From: CAIWHR01 sp963773195
GTDB taxonomy: Bacteria; Pseudomonadota; Gammaproteobacteria; Burkholderiales; Casimicrobiaceae
Assembly: GCA_963773195.1 (NCBI GenBank)
Contig: CAVZAE010000005.1
Coordinates: 682,001 to 746,000 of the forward strand
Direction: 5' to 3'
DNA length: 64,000 nt
Shown: positions 49,483 through 57,029 of the stretch, in pieces
Numbering within the stretch: the stretch's first letter is position 1
How the letters are laid out: each line of letters starts with the position of its first letter
The notes under the pieces: generated by a model
The model's input: the letters and a program-made list of their open reading frames with translations, nothing else
Told to the model about the DNA's origin: nothing
Database searches by the model: none
Position numbers and translations under genes: made by a program

Positions 49483-49566
49483 GCCTAACCTCTCGGTCAA
49501 CACGGACGCCCCGCCGGCAGCGCTTCGCGCCTGCCGCGGGTCGCCGGTTACTTTGGTACGTTAGGC
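49483..49566 (+). repeat. attC 2
   Basis: 84 bp, R'' GCCTAAC and R' GTTAGGC, L'' GGTCAAC, L' region GGTTACT. Confidence 0.93.
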
Positions 49567-49580
49567 CACTAGCCCACGCC

Positions 49581-49808
49581 GTGCCCACCCTGCGCAACAT
49601 ATTTTTCTTCCGGTATGCGGTTTCCCTTGTGCCAGCGTATATCTTGGTTCGCCAATTCCAAGACGCCCGCCTTTTCGACAGTATCGGCATTTGGTACAGC
49701 GCCTACTGCGCGGCGGGGTTGGCAATTCCAATCGCCCTTGTGCTCACCGCATCTACCAAGGGATTCTTGCTCGGTCGCCCGTGGTTGTGGTGGTGGTTAC
49801 GTCGGTAG
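49581..49808 (+). CDS. cassette ORF: small membrane protein
   Basis: A GTG at 49581, 14 bp after attC 2, opens a 75-residue protein with two hydrophobic segments (IFFFRYAVSLVPAYILV and a second around CAAGLAIPIALVL). The C-terminus is tryptophan/arginine-rich. It is probably an inner-membrane protein of unknown function. Confidence 0.6.
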   Translation: MPTLRNIFFFRYAVSLVPAYILVRQFQDARLFDSIGIWYSAYCAAGLAIPIALVLTASTKGFLLGRPWLWWWLRR

Positions 49809-49837
49809 CACAACGTGCGATTCGGCAAAGCTCTGTG

Positions 49838-49907
49838 GCCTAACCTGTCGTTCAACACGGACGCGCCGCGTGCGGGGCTTCGCCCGCGCAGCGGGTCGCC
49901 GGTTACC
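49838..49907 (+). repeat. attC 3, R' lost
   Basis: R'' GCCTAAC, L'' and L' (GGTTACC) are present, but the R' box is missing. About 165 bp of ORF-less DNA follows up to attC 4, so a neighbouring cassette has been deleted into this site. Confidence 0.75.
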
Positions 49908-50073
49908 TGAGCCTCCTGACGAAAGCGTCCTTCTCGGCTTTCCGCAATCTGCGGGCGAGGACATCGCGCAAACCTTGGGGCCGAGATTCGCTGGCGATTC
50001 TCCGCTCACCGGTTCAACCGAAACATTCGCAGCCTTATGTGGCATTACGCCGAAGCCAACCCAATGAACAGTC

Positions 50074-50158
50074 GCCTAACTCGTCGCTCAACCCGAACGC
50101 CCCTCGGCGGCGCTGGTGCGCCGTCCTTCGGGTCGCCGGTTAGCTTGGTTCGTTAGGG
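50074..50158 (+). repeat. attC 4
   Basis: 85 bp, R'' GCCTAAC and R' GTTAGGG. L'' GCTCAAC pairs with L' GTTAGC. The TTAGGG belongs to the next cassette, whose own R'' is CCCTAAC. Confidence 0.92.
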
Positions 50159-50161
50159 CGC

Positions 50162-50518
50162 ATGTCCCGCATCGCGACGCTCCTTCTTGCCGCACCCGTG
50201 CTCGGTGTGTGCCAACTTGCCTGGTGCGCCCCTACATCGCTGCCTGTCCAGCAGGCTGCTGCGGAAGAAATGATCAGGTTTAAAGTTCCCCTGGGCTCGT
50301 CGGTCTCCAGCGCCCTTGCTGAGATGCGTGAACTCGGCTTCACCTGCTCGCACGTTGCGCGCGGGCAGTTCGCTGGAACGGACATGCCAGAGGAATTCGA
50401 CTATTGCGACAAAAAAGAGGTGTCGGGATTGGTGGCGAACCGATGGCAGGTGGCCTTGGTTCGAAGCGGGACGCGAGTTTCCGATGTGAAGGTCACGTTT
50501 GGGCGTGTGGGCCCATGA
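50162..50518 (+). CDS. cassette ORF: exported protein, unknown
   Basis: This 118-residue protein starts 3 bp after attC 4 with a Sec signal (IATLLLAAPVLGVCQLAWC). The mature part has cysteines in GFTCSHV and EFDYCDKKEV. It ends WQVALVRSGTRVSDVKVTFG, a short beta-rich domain. No family is recognised. Confidence 0.7.
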   Translation: MSRIATLLLAAPVLGVCQLAWCAPTSLPVQQAAAEEMIRFKVPLGSSVSSALAEMRELGFTCSHVARGQFAGTDMPEEFDYCDKKEVSGLVANRWQVALVRSGTRVSDVKVTFGRVGP

Positions 50519-50529
50519 CCACTAATGCG

Positions 50530-50610
50530 CCCTAACCTCTCGGTCAACACGGACCGCCACCGGCGGGCCTTCGGCCGCGCCCGGCGGCCGGTTAACTTCG
50601 TTCGTTAGGC
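50530..50610 (+). repeat. attC 5
   Basis: 81 bp, R'' CCCTAAC (matches the TTAGGG start of its own cassette) and R' GTTAGGC. The variable loop resembles attC 1. Confidence 0.92.
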
Positions 50611-50637
50611 CGCATCAGCAACTCAAGGGAGGCGTCG

Positions 50638-51876
50638 ATGAAGAAGAGCCACGAAGAAACGAGCCGTCGGAAGTTTCTGGAGCTCCTTGCGGGAAGCTCG
50701 CTATTGCAGTACGCGGCGGTTCCGGGGATGTTGCTAGGTGAGACCTTAGTCGCATCAGCGGCGGAAAGTCCGGCCACGGCTTTCGAGATTTCGACGCCTG
50801 CGCAGGCGCTAAGCGTCTTCGATCTGGAGGATGTCGCGCGCAAGAACCTGCCGCCGGCCCATTTTGCTTATCTCGCGACCGGAGTCGAGGCCGACGGAAC
50901 GGTCCGCGCGAATCGCGAGGGATTCGCGAAGTTCCAGATTCGCGCGCGCCGGCTGGTGGATACATCGCGAATCGACTCCTCAGTGACTTTGTTCGGCACC
51001 ACCTGGCCTACGCCGATCGTGTTGTCCCCGGTGAGCAGCCTGCGCGCGTTCCACCCCGAAGGCGATATTGCCGTTGCTCGGGCGGCGCGCGCGCGCAATC
51101 ACTTGCTGATCCTGTCGACACTGGCTACCGCATCGGTCGAGGACGTGATTGGCGCGCGCGGGGCGCCCGTTTGGTTCCAGCTCTACCCCACCGTCGAGTG
51201 GAACATCACCCGGGCGCTGGTCAAGCGCGCAGAGGCTGCGGGATGTCCGGTCGTCGCGGTGACAGTGGACAATCAGACGGCGGCCGGCCGCGAAACGCTC
51301 GCGCGCGGTCGCCGGCTTGACTCTCGCGACTGCTCCGCCTGCCACTCGACGGAACCCGGTGGCGCATACCGGCGCAAGCCGAACTTCGACGGCATCGATA
51401 CCACGAGGCTGCAGACATCCCTTTCGGCCCACCTGACTTGGGACTTCGTCGGGAGACTGCGCGAAACCACGTCGATGAAGATCCTCCTGAAGGGCATCGT
51501 GACGCACGAGGACGCCACACTCGCCGTAAAGTACGGGGTGGACGGTGTCATTGTCTCCAACCATGGCGGCCGGGGCGAGGAGAGCTTCCGCTCTACGATC
51601 GAGACCCTCCCCGAGGTTGTCGAGGCGATTGACGGAAAGATGCCCGTCCTGGTCGACAGCGGGTTCCGTCGCGGAACCGACATCTTCAAGGCTCTAGCTC
51701 TCGGGGCAAGCGCGGTTTGCGTCGGCCGGCCTTACGCGTGGGGACTTGCGGCTTTCGGGCAAGCCGGCGTCGAGCGCAGCCTCGAGATCCTGAAGACCGA
51801 ACTGGATACCACGATGCGTACGATGGGGACGGCCAACGTTCAGAGCATCACGCGCTCGTTCGTGCAGCGTGCGTGA
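50638..51876 (+). CDS. cassette ORF: Tat-exported FMN-dependent alpha-hydroxy acid dehydrogenase with CxxCH
   Basis: This 412-residue protein begins with a twin-arginine signal (SRRKFLELL then hydrophobic). The FMN alpha-hydroxy acid oxidase barrel follows: PTPIVLSPVSSLRAFHPEGD, VWFQLYP, VTVDNQTA, ILLKGI (FMN lysine), and the active-site GVIVSNHGGR with catalytic histidine. An insert near residue 237 contains CSACH, a c-type heme-like motif, in RDCSACHSTEPGG. It would oxidise a 2-hydroxy acid in the periplasm and might pass electrons to a heme or the quinone/cytochrome pool. It is the largest cassette gene; ribosome site GGGAGGCG. Confidence 0.85.
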   Translation: MKKSHEETSRRKFLELLAGSSLLQYAAVPGMLLGETLVASAAESPATAFEISTPAQALSVFDLEDVARKNLPPAHFAYLATGVEADGTVRANREGFAKFQIRARRLVDTSRIDSSVTLFGTTWPTPIVLSPVSSLRAFHPEGDIAVARAARARNHLLILSTLATASVEDVIGARGAPVWFQLYPTVEWNITRALVKRAEAAGCPVVAVTVDNQTAAGRETLARGRRLDSRDCSACHSTEPGGAYRRKPNFDGIDTTRLQTSLSAHLTWDFVGRLRETTSMKILLKGIVTHEDATLAVKYGVDGVIVSNHGGRGEESFRSTIETLPEVVEAIDGKMPVLVDSGFRRGTDIFKALALGASAVCVGRPYAWGLAAFGQAGVERSLEILKTELDTTMRTMGTANVQSITRSFVQRA

Positions 51877-51959
51877 ATCCGCAACATTCGAGGCAAGAAC
51901 GCAGCCGCTCTCATCGTGGAGCTGATCTGCATGTGAGGCGTGCAGAAAGCGTCAATGCG

Positions 51960-51981
51960 GCCTAACCGTCCTGGTCTCGCC
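51960..51981 (+). repeat. attC 6, truncated to R'' and a few bases
   Basis: R'' GCCTAAC is followed by about 15 bp and then directly by the next ATG. L'', loop, L' and R' are deleted, fusing two cassettes. Confidence 0.7.
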
Positions 51982-52134
51982 ATGACCAATCATCTACTCA
52001 CCGTTGCAATTCTGATAGGTGCGGTTCTTGCCTATTTGTTTGGGTTCGCAATCGCAGGTGTGCTCGGCCTCGCGATAGGTATCGGTCTTGAGCTTTGGTT
52101 CTACGTCCGAGTTCTCCCACGTCGCCATCGGTGA
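51982..52134 (+). CDS. cassette ORF: 50-residue membrane protein
   Basis: The ORF starts directly at the truncated attC 6 and encodes two closely spaced hydrophobic helices (VAILIGAVLAYLFGFAI and GVLGLAIGIGLELWFYV) with a basic C-terminus (RVLPRRHR). A membrane hairpin is likely. A frame extending to 51940 would read through the attC remnant. Function unknown. Confidence 0.6.
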   Translation: MTNHLLTVAILIGAVLAYLFGFAIAGVLGLAIGIGLELWFYVRVLPRRHR

Positions 52135-52187
52135 CCCGCCTATGATGCGCACTCTTGGCATCGGGCGCAGCCGTTTGGCTCCTTGGA

Positions 52188-52271
52188 GCCTAACCCGGCG
52201 CTCAAGGGGACTCCCCGGATGCGGGGCTTCGCCCCCGCACCGGGTAGCCCCTTAGCTCGTGTCCGTTAGGC
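52188..52271 (+). repeat. attC 7
   Basis: 84 bp, R'' GCCTAAC and R' GTTAGGC. L'' GCTCAAG pairs with L' CTTAGC, a compensated variant of the usual pair. Confidence 0.92.
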
Positions 52272-52275
52272 ATCG

Positions 52276-52590
52276 ATGGCGGCGACACTTCATCTGAAAC
52301 GTGGTGGCGGCTGGGTCGATTCGATTCGTCGCTATCGGATCGAGGTTGATGGCAATGTCGTCGGAAACATTGGGCGTAATGAGGAGCAGGTTATCTCCGT
52401 TGCCCCAGGGTCACATCGCTTGCGCCTATGTATTGACTGGTGCTCCAGCAACACGCTTGACGTTGCCGTCTCCGACGGGGACTCGCGCTGGCTGAGCTGC
52501 GGCACTAATGCCACACTTCTTCTGGGGCTCGTCTTTGCCATATTCTTTCGCAGCCGTTACTTGTGGCTTGCCGAGGCGCGCGATGCCTAA
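52276..52590 (+). CDS. cassette ORF: PEGA-like/hydrophobic tail protein, unknown
   Basis: This 104-residue ORF starts 4 bp after attC 7. RYRIEVDGNVVGNIGRNEEQ and VAPGSHRLRLCIDW form a small beta-sandwich pattern resembling PEGA-type domains. A hydrophobic segment (LLLGLVFAIFF, about residues 80-91) near the end may anchor it. The stop overlaps attC 8. I recall similar hypothetical proteins from other proteobacterial integrons; no function is known. Confidence 0.65.
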   Translation: MAATLHLKRGGGWVDSIRRYRIEVDGNVVGNIGRNEEQVISVAPGSHRLRLCIDWCSSNTLDVAVSDGDSRWLSCGTNATLLLGLVFAIFFRSRYLWLAEARDA

Positions 52591-52668
52591 CCCGGCGGTC
52601 AACACGGACGCCCCGCGTGCGCAGCTTCGCCCGCGCAGCGGGTCGCCGGTTACCTTCGTTCGTTAGGC
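52585..52668 (+). repeat. attC 8
   Basis: 84 bp, R'' GCCTAAC, R' GTTAGGC. L'' GGTCAAC pairs with L' GTTACC. Confidence 0.93.
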
Positions 52669-52743
52669 GTCCGGCTTGCGCATCCCAAGCTTTCGATGCT
52701 CCAAATGCGCTCGCGGACGAAGGTCGATGAACTTGGTGACATT
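52669..52743 (+). other. ORF-less mini-cassette
   Basis: Only about 75 bp separate attC 8 from the degenerate attC 9, too short for a gene and with no start codon followed by an open frame. It is probably a deletion remnant. Confidence 0.6.
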
Positions 52744-52806
52744 CCTTGACCCTCTCCGGCGGGCTTTGCCCGTCCGCTCGCGGCCGGTTAGCTTGGTCCG
52801 TCAGCC
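52744..52806 (+). repeat. attC 9, degenerate
   Basis: The right half is intact (CGGCCGGTTAGCTTGG) with R' GTCAGCC. The left side begins CCTTGAC, and L'' cannot be recognised. The next cassette starts TCAGCC and has R'' GGCTAAC, consistent with its own pair. Confidence 0.7.
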
Positions 52807-52809
52807 GTC

Positions 52810-53442
52810 ATGAATGATGCGGAAGTGTCGGTTACCGGAGGTGCCCAAGTCGGATGGCTGCATGCCACTTGGCCGTTCGCTCGATTGACCGTATCCGCTA
52901 CACATCTCCGAATCAGCATGATGGGCGCCTACGATTTCACGCCTCGTCAAGTGGTCTCGCTCGAACGCTACGGCAGCATCCCGGTATTGGCCAGTGGTAT
53001 ACGGCTCAATCACAATCGGCTGGATTACCCTCCTAAAATCATCTTTTGGACCCTGGGTAGTCCAATCAAACTTCTTGCCCGAATTGCGGACACCGGGTTC
53101 TCGCCGAGCGCACCTTCCGGCCTGGCGCCCGAGCGCAGCGGCATCCCTGTCCGTTGGAGTGCAATTGCCATTGCTCTCATTGTCTGGAATGTTCTGTTCT
53201 TTCTTGACGACAGCCGCTCCGATTACTCGCGCCACCATTTGGGTCTCGGGGGGTTCACCGCGATCCTTCTCACGTTCTTCCTAGCTTGGGGGGTTCGCGT
53301 GTCCGAGTGGCTACAAGGTTTCGTGCTGAAGGAAGGCCGCTCGGTCGGCGAGATCAAATCACTTCTCTTGTTTCTCCAGTTGCTGTCCGGCATAGGTGTT
53401 GTGGCCTTTGCCGTGCAGTTCCTCATCGATCATGCCGGCTAA
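52810..53442 (+). CDS. cassette ORF: PH-like/membrane protein, unknown
   Basis: This 210-residue ORF starts 3 bp after attC 9. The N-terminal 95 residues (WLHATWPFARLTVSATHLRI, then VSLERYGSIPVLASGIRLNH and KIIFWTLGSP) suggest a PH-like beta domain. Three membrane spans follow (about residues 118-133, 145-163 and 185-205). The stop overlaps attC 10. The combination recurs in cassette proteins of unknown function. Confidence 0.7.
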   Translation: MNDAEVSVTGGAQVGWLHATWPFARLTVSATHLRISMMGAYDFTPRQVVSLERYGSIPVLASGIRLNHNRLDYPPKIIFWTLGSPIKLLARIADTGFSPSAPSGLAPERSGIPVRWSAIAIALIVWNVLFFLDDSRSDYSRHHLGLGGFTAILLTFFLAWGVRVSEWLQGFVLKEGRSVGEIKSLLLFLQLLSGIGVVAFAVQFLIDHAG

Positions 53443-53520
53443 CCTCTCGCTCAACACGGACGTCCCGCCGGCGGCGCTGGCGCGCCGTCCGTTCGCGGCC
53501 GGTAGCTTGGTTCGTTAGGC
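53437..53520 (+). repeat. attC 10
   Basis: 84 bp, R'' GGCTAAC and R' GTTAGGC. L'' GCTCAAC; L' reads GGTAGC with one T missing. Confidence 0.9.
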
Positions 53521-53540
53521 GGCTGTTACGAAGGCACGCC

Positions 53541-54374
53541 ATGGTCAAATACGCTGATCCGGCAAAATCGTATGTTCTTGGGCACTCCGACAAAGAGCTA
53601 GAGCGCCTGAACGCCCAAGCGCAGCTTATCGATCCGATCACTCGCCAGTTTTTTCGCGAAGCGGGGCTTGTCACGGGTATGCGGGTGCTCGACATCGGGA
53701 GCGGTGCGGGCCACGTCGCTGTACTGGCGGCGGAACTTGTCGGCGACGCCGGTGAGGTAACAGGAACTGATACCGCTCCGACCGCTATCGCGCGAGCACG
53801 CGCCCGCGCGGAGGCACTTTCGTTGAATAACGTTTCATTCCGCGAAGGCGATCCCGCGAATATGGATTTCGACCAACCCTTCGACGCCGTAATTGGACGA
53901 TACGTCCTAATGTTTCAGCCTGATCCGGCGGCGATGCTGCGTGCTGTCGCCCGCCACGTGCGAAGCGGAGCAGTGATTGCGTTCCACGAGCCCGACTGGG
54001 TTGGCGTCCGGTCGTCCCCTCCGGTGCCCCTATACGACGAATGCTGTCGATGGATAGTCGAGACCATGCGTCTGCGCGGCGCGGATATGAACATGGGCAT
54101 TAAACTGTGTGGGACATTCATTGCTGCTGGACTGCCAGCTCCCTCAATGCGACTTCAGTCGTTGATCGCGGGAGGCAGCGAAAGCCGCGATCAGGTTCGT
54201 TTCAAAACGGATCTCGCCGAGACGCTAGTTGCTGAGATGCAGCGGCTGGGCGTAGCAAATGCGGAGCAAATTGGCATCGAAACGCTTGCCGACCGCATAA
54301 CGAACGAGGTTGTTGCCCGCCACAGCGTGATTGTTGGGCGTTCAGAGATTTGCGCTTGGTGTCGTGCCGCCTAA
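53541..54374 (+). CDS. cassette ORF: SAM-dependent methyltransferase
   Basis: This 277-residue class I methyltransferase has motif I VLDIGSGAGHVAVLAA near residue 50, motif II acidic GTDTAP, and motifs around FREGDPANMDF and FDAVIGRYVLMFQPDP. Substrate could be a small molecule or a natural product. The ATG at 53541 is taken 20 bp after attC 10; a frame open upstream through the attC has no similarity. Confidence 0.85.
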   Translation: MVKYADPAKSYVLGHSDKELERLNAQAQLIDPITRQFFREAGLVTGMRVLDIGSGAGHVAVLAAELVGDAGEVTGTDTAPTAIARARARAEALSLNNVSFREGDPANMDFDQPFDAVIGRYVLMFQPDPAAMLRAVARHVRSGAVIAFHEPDWVGVRSSPPVPLYDECCRWIVETMRLRGADMNMGIKLCGTFIAAGLPAPSMRLQSLIAGGSESRDQVRFKTDLAETLVAEMQRLGVANAEQIGIETLADRITNEVVARHSVIVGRSEICAWCRAA

Positions 54375-54459
54375 CCACGCGCTCAACTGCATCCGCCGGT
54401 ACGGGGCTTCTTTATTGGCCACGTCGGTGGCGGCGGGCCGGTTAGCTTAGTCGTTAGGC
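54369..54459 (+). repeat. attC 11
   Basis: 91 bp, R'' GCCTAAC, R' GTTAGGC. L'' GCTCAAC pairs with L' GTTAGC. The loop is longer and differs from its neighbours. Confidence 0.9.
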
Positions 54460-54477
54460 CGCATTTCGGAGCCCTCC

Positions 54478-54867
54478 GTGGAGATCATTCGCCGAAGCGA
54501 GATCGCGTCGTTTGCTAACGGTGGTGTAACGTCCGAGCAACTGATTTTCCCCGAGAATTCGCGGTCGCAACGTGTAACCATTACGCGAGTCACGGTCGCG
54601 CCTGGGGCCAAGAATCCGCCACATGCCCACGCGGCTTCTGAACAGGTCTGGGTCGCGCTGCGCGGGAGCGGGGTCCTGCTGTTGGGAGGTGCCGCAACCG
54701 CGCCATTCGCGGAAGGAGATGTCGTGCGCTTTGCGGAGGGCGACGTTCACGGCTTCGAGAACACGGGGGATGCCGAATTCGTATATCTTTCGGTGACGTC
54801 TCCGCCCATCAATTTCCGCAGTGCCTACGCCGCCGAATGGCAGGCACGCGGCAACAATGCGGCCTAA
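54478..54867 (+). CDS. cassette ORF: cupin-domain protein
   Basis: A GTG at 54478 begins a 129-residue single cupin. Motif 1 is GAKNPPHAHAASEQVWVALRGSG with the metal histidines, and motif 2 is FAEGDVHGFENTGDAEF. Cupins of this size act as isomerases, dioxygenases or sensors. The stop lies in attC 12. Confidence 0.85.
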   Translation: MEIIRRSEIASFANGGVTSEQLIFPENSRSQRVTITRVTVAPGAKNPPHAHAASEQVWVALRGSGVLLLGGAATAPFAEGDVVRFAEGDVHGFENTGDAEFVYLSVTSPPINFRSAYAAEWQARGNNAA

Positions 54868-54944
54868 CCTCTCGGTCAACGCGGACGCCCCGTGTCCGTG
54901 GCTTCGCCCGCGTCGCGGGTCGCCGGTTACCTAGTTCGTTAGAC
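54862..54944 (+). repeat. attC 12
   Basis: 83 bp, R'' GCCTAAC, R' GTTAGAC. L'' GGTCAAC pairs with L' GTTACC. Confidence 0.92.
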
Positions 54945-54953
54945 GGCACCACA

Positions 54954-55418
54954 ATGGCCAACTCCGTCGGCGAGATCTACAACTATCGCGAAGCAGCGCC
55001 CGATCTCGCGACGTCAGGACAGCCTCGCGAGGATCAGCTCGCTGCGATCGCGGAGGCGGGCTACGACGTCGTGATCAACCTGGCGTTACACGACGACCCA
55101 CGCTACTCGTTGAAAGACGAGGCATCTTCCGTTCAGAAGCTCGGGCTTGAGTACATTCACATTCCGGTGCAGTTCGCCGCCCCGAAAGAAAATGATTTAC
55201 TCAAGTTCTTCGATGCCATGGACCGCCACAAGAATCATCGCGTGTGGGTGCATTGCGCCGCTAACATGCGGGTCACGGCGTTTCTCGGGCTCTATCGCCG
55301 ATTGCGCGAGGGCTGGCCCGAAGAACACGCATTTGCTCTCCTTCGCGAGATTTGGCAACCTGATGCGGTGTGGTCTGAATTCATTGCATTCCAACTGGCC
55401 AAGTCAAATGCCGCCTAA
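54954..55418 (+). CDS. cassette ORF: tyrosine-phosphatase-like protein
   Basis: This 154-residue protein of the dual-specificity/tyrosine phosphatase superfamily has the start ATSGQPREDQLAAIAEAGYDVVINL, then IHIPVQF, and the signature VHCAANMRVTAF. The loop is C-x4-R (HCAANMR) rather than the standard HC-x5-R, like the BLH/DUF442-type phosphatases (HCRxGxR) but without the glycine. A general acid aspartate is not obvious. Activity is therefore uncertain. Confidence 0.75.
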   Translation: MANSVGEIYNYREAAPDLATSGQPREDQLAAIAEAGYDVVINLALHDDPRYSLKDEASSVQKLGLEYIHIPVQFAAPKENDLLKFFDAMDRHKNHRVWVHCAANMRVTAFLGLYRRLREGWPEEHAFALLREIWQPDAVWSEFIAFQLAKSNAA

Positions 55419-55496
55419 CCCGTCGCTCAACGCGGACGTGCCGCATGTGGGGCTTTGCCCGCGCAGCGTGCCGCCGGTTAGCTTGGCCCGTTAGGC
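55413..55496 (+). repeat. attC 13
   Basis: 84 bp, R'' GCCTAAC, R' GTTAGGC. L'' GCTCAAC pairs with L' GTTAGC. Confidence 0.93.
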
Positions 55497-55507
55497 GTCA
55501 ATCGGCG

Positions 55508-55825
55508 ATGGACACAACGGATAGGCTTAGCGCCGCGCTATCTGCTATCCCCGGGGTCGAGGTTGGGAGGTCGCGGTTTGGCTCGGGAAACAATCCCGCC
55601 TGGCGCGTCGGCAGCCGCGAATTCGCGCACCTGCACTCGGCGTCGCGCATTGATTTACGTCTGCCGCGTTCGCTTCAGGCCACGCTACGCGATGATCCGC
55701 GTGCACACTTTCGCGCGGGAAAGTCGGAATGGCTGGAGCTTGAGTTTCACTCGCCGGCTGACGTCACAGCAATTGCTGCGCTGGCGCGTAAAGCCGCGGC
55801 TGCAGCGCGAGCAAAGAGCAAATGA
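55508..55825 (+). CDS. cassette ORF: DUF5519/luciferase-like small protein
   Basis: This 105-residue protein has SREFAHLHSASRIDLRLPRSL followed by a SEWLELEFHSPADV segment. The order H-x-H, then R/L-rich strand, then W-x-x-F resembles DUF5519 (luciferase-like) domains. No cofactor or enzyme activity is known. The ATG at 55508 lies 11 bp after attC 13. Confidence 0.65.
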   Translation: MDTTDRLSAALSAIPGVEVGRSRFGSGNNPAWRVGSREFAHLHSASRIDLRLPRSLQATLRDDPRAHFRAGKSEWLELEFHSPADVTAIAALARKAAAAARAKSK

Positions 55826-55826
55826 C

Positions 55827-55910
55827 GCCTAACCTCTCGCTCAACCGGATCGCTCGCCGGCGGCGCTTGCGCGCCGTCCGGTCGCGGCCGGTTAGCTTCA
55901 TCCGTTAGGC
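55827..55910 (+). repeat. attC 14
   Basis: 84 bp, R'' GCCTAAC, R' GTTAGGC. L'' GCTCAAC pairs with L' GTTAGC. Confidence 0.93.
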
Positions 55911-55962
55911 GCCATTTGCGAAGTCGTCTCCCACTCTTAGTTCGTCGGCTGGAAGGAGCAAC

Positions 55963-56436
55963 ATGAATCATGTCCACCCGAATGCGGTGAAAAGCGAGCT
56001 CGACGCGCTCACAGTCAAGTTCTTTCGAGCCGTGTCTTTTGAAGCAGGTGAAGTCCCTTCGTACGAGGAGATCTACACTATATTTATTGAGTCCGGGCTT
56101 CTGATCAAGAACACAGCCTCTGCGCCTGAGATCTCCTCCGTCCGGCAGTTCATTGCCCCACGGCAGGCACTGGTCGCATCGGGCGAACTCACGAGGTTTC
56201 GCGAATGGGAGCTGTCGGAGAGCAGCCAAATCTTTGGCAACGTAGCCCATCGATTCAGTGCATATGCGAAGTCCGGCACTACGAAGGGCTCGCCGTTCGA
56301 AACGCGAGGCATGATAACCACGCAGTTCGTCCGCACTCCGGCGGGGTGGAAGATGAGCGCAATGGCTTGGGACGACGAGCGGCCGGGGCTAACCATTCCG
56401 GACCAATCGCCTTCTGAGCGGCCTTCAATACCATGA
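55963..56436 (+). CDS. cassette ORF: NTF2/SnoaL-like protein
   Basis: This 157-residue protein with a GAAGGAGCAAC ribosome site begins with a helix (LDALTVKFFRAVSF). A beta sheet follows with ITTQFVRTPAGWKMSAMAWDDER, as in the SnoaL/DUF4440-like cone-shaped folds. No catalytic residue pattern is fixed. A 52-bp leader between attC 14 and the start is longer than in most cassettes. Confidence 0.65.
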   Translation: MNHVHPNAVKSELDALTVKFFRAVSFEAGEVPSYEEIYTIFIESGLLIKNTASAPEISSVRQFIAPRQALVASGELTRFREWELSESSQIFGNVAHRFSAYAKSGTTKGSPFETRGMITTQFVRTPAGWKMSAMAWDDERPGLTIPDQSPSERPSIP

Positions 56437-56437
56437 C

Positions 56438-56521
56438 GCCTAACCTGTCGCTCAACGCGGACGCCCCGTGTGCGGGGCTTCGCCCACACATCGGGCCGCC
56501 GGTTACCTTCGTCCGTTAGGC
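56438..56521 (+). repeat. attC 15
   Basis: 84 bp, R'' GCCTAAC, R' GTTAGGC. L'' is GCTCAAC but L' is GTTACC, so this pair is not fully compensated. Confidence 0.92.
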
Positions 56522-56528
56522 GTTGGCC

Positions 56529-56948
56529 ATGCCGAATCGTCTGCTGGGCGCCATAGTCCTGGCCGGCTGTCTTGGTGCGGCCGCGTACGGAATCTGGGCC
56601 TTCGCTCAAACGTCGGTGTTGGCCTCAACCCTTGGGTCCGTGGCGCCCGAAATTGATGCCGGCGATTGGGCCATTCACTGGCGCGTTTCTTCGGCATCAC
56701 TATTTTTTATCAGTTGCTTTGGCATCTGCGCCGGCGTCGGCCTACTATTCCAAAAACGATGGGCGCTACCTTTCTTGGCTGCCGTTTGTGGCGTTTGGTT
56801 GCTGCTGCAATTCGGTGTTGAGATGCTGGGCTTCTCGCACTATCCGTTTGAAGCGCTGGACCCCGTTGAAATCATCTTGGTTTCGGTAATTGCGTTGGGG
56901 GCACTCTATGCGTCGCGTCGTGAACGTCGGGGTTCACCAAACGCCTAA
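56529..56948 (+). CDS. cassette ORF: four-helix membrane protein
   Basis: This 139-residue protein has four hydrophobic segments (about residues 5-25, 52-72, 78-96 and 111-128) and a basic C-terminus ending SRRERRG. The ATG at 56529 is preferred over an in-frame TTG six bases upstream. It is an inner-membrane protein of unknown family. Confidence 0.65.
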   Translation: MPNRLLGAIVLAGCLGAAAYGIWAFAQTSVLASTLGSVAPEIDAGDWAIHWRVSSASLFFISCFGICAGVGLLFQKRWALPFLAAVCGVWLLLQFGVEMLGFSHYPFEALDPVEIILVSVIALGALYASRRERRGSPNA

Positions 56949-57026
56949 CCTCTCTGTCAACACGGACGCCCGGCGTGCGCGGCTGCGCCCGCGCAGCGGG
57001 TCGCCAGCTACCTTGATACGTTAGGG
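56943..57026 (+). repeat. attC 16
   Basis: 84 bp, R'' GCCTAAC and R' GTTAGGG. The right inner box reads GCTACC, a degenerate L'. Confidence 0.9.
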
Positions 57027-57029
57027 CGC

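Noticed and set aside
49286..49564. ORF of about 92 codons in the tail of the first cassette
   Set aside because: It reads through attC 2, has no ribosome site and no recognisable domain, so it is not called as a gene.
48923..49690. Long minus-strand frame opposite the beta-helix gene and attC 2
   Set aside because: It overlaps a well-supported plus-strand gene and a recombination site, and its composition looks non-coding.
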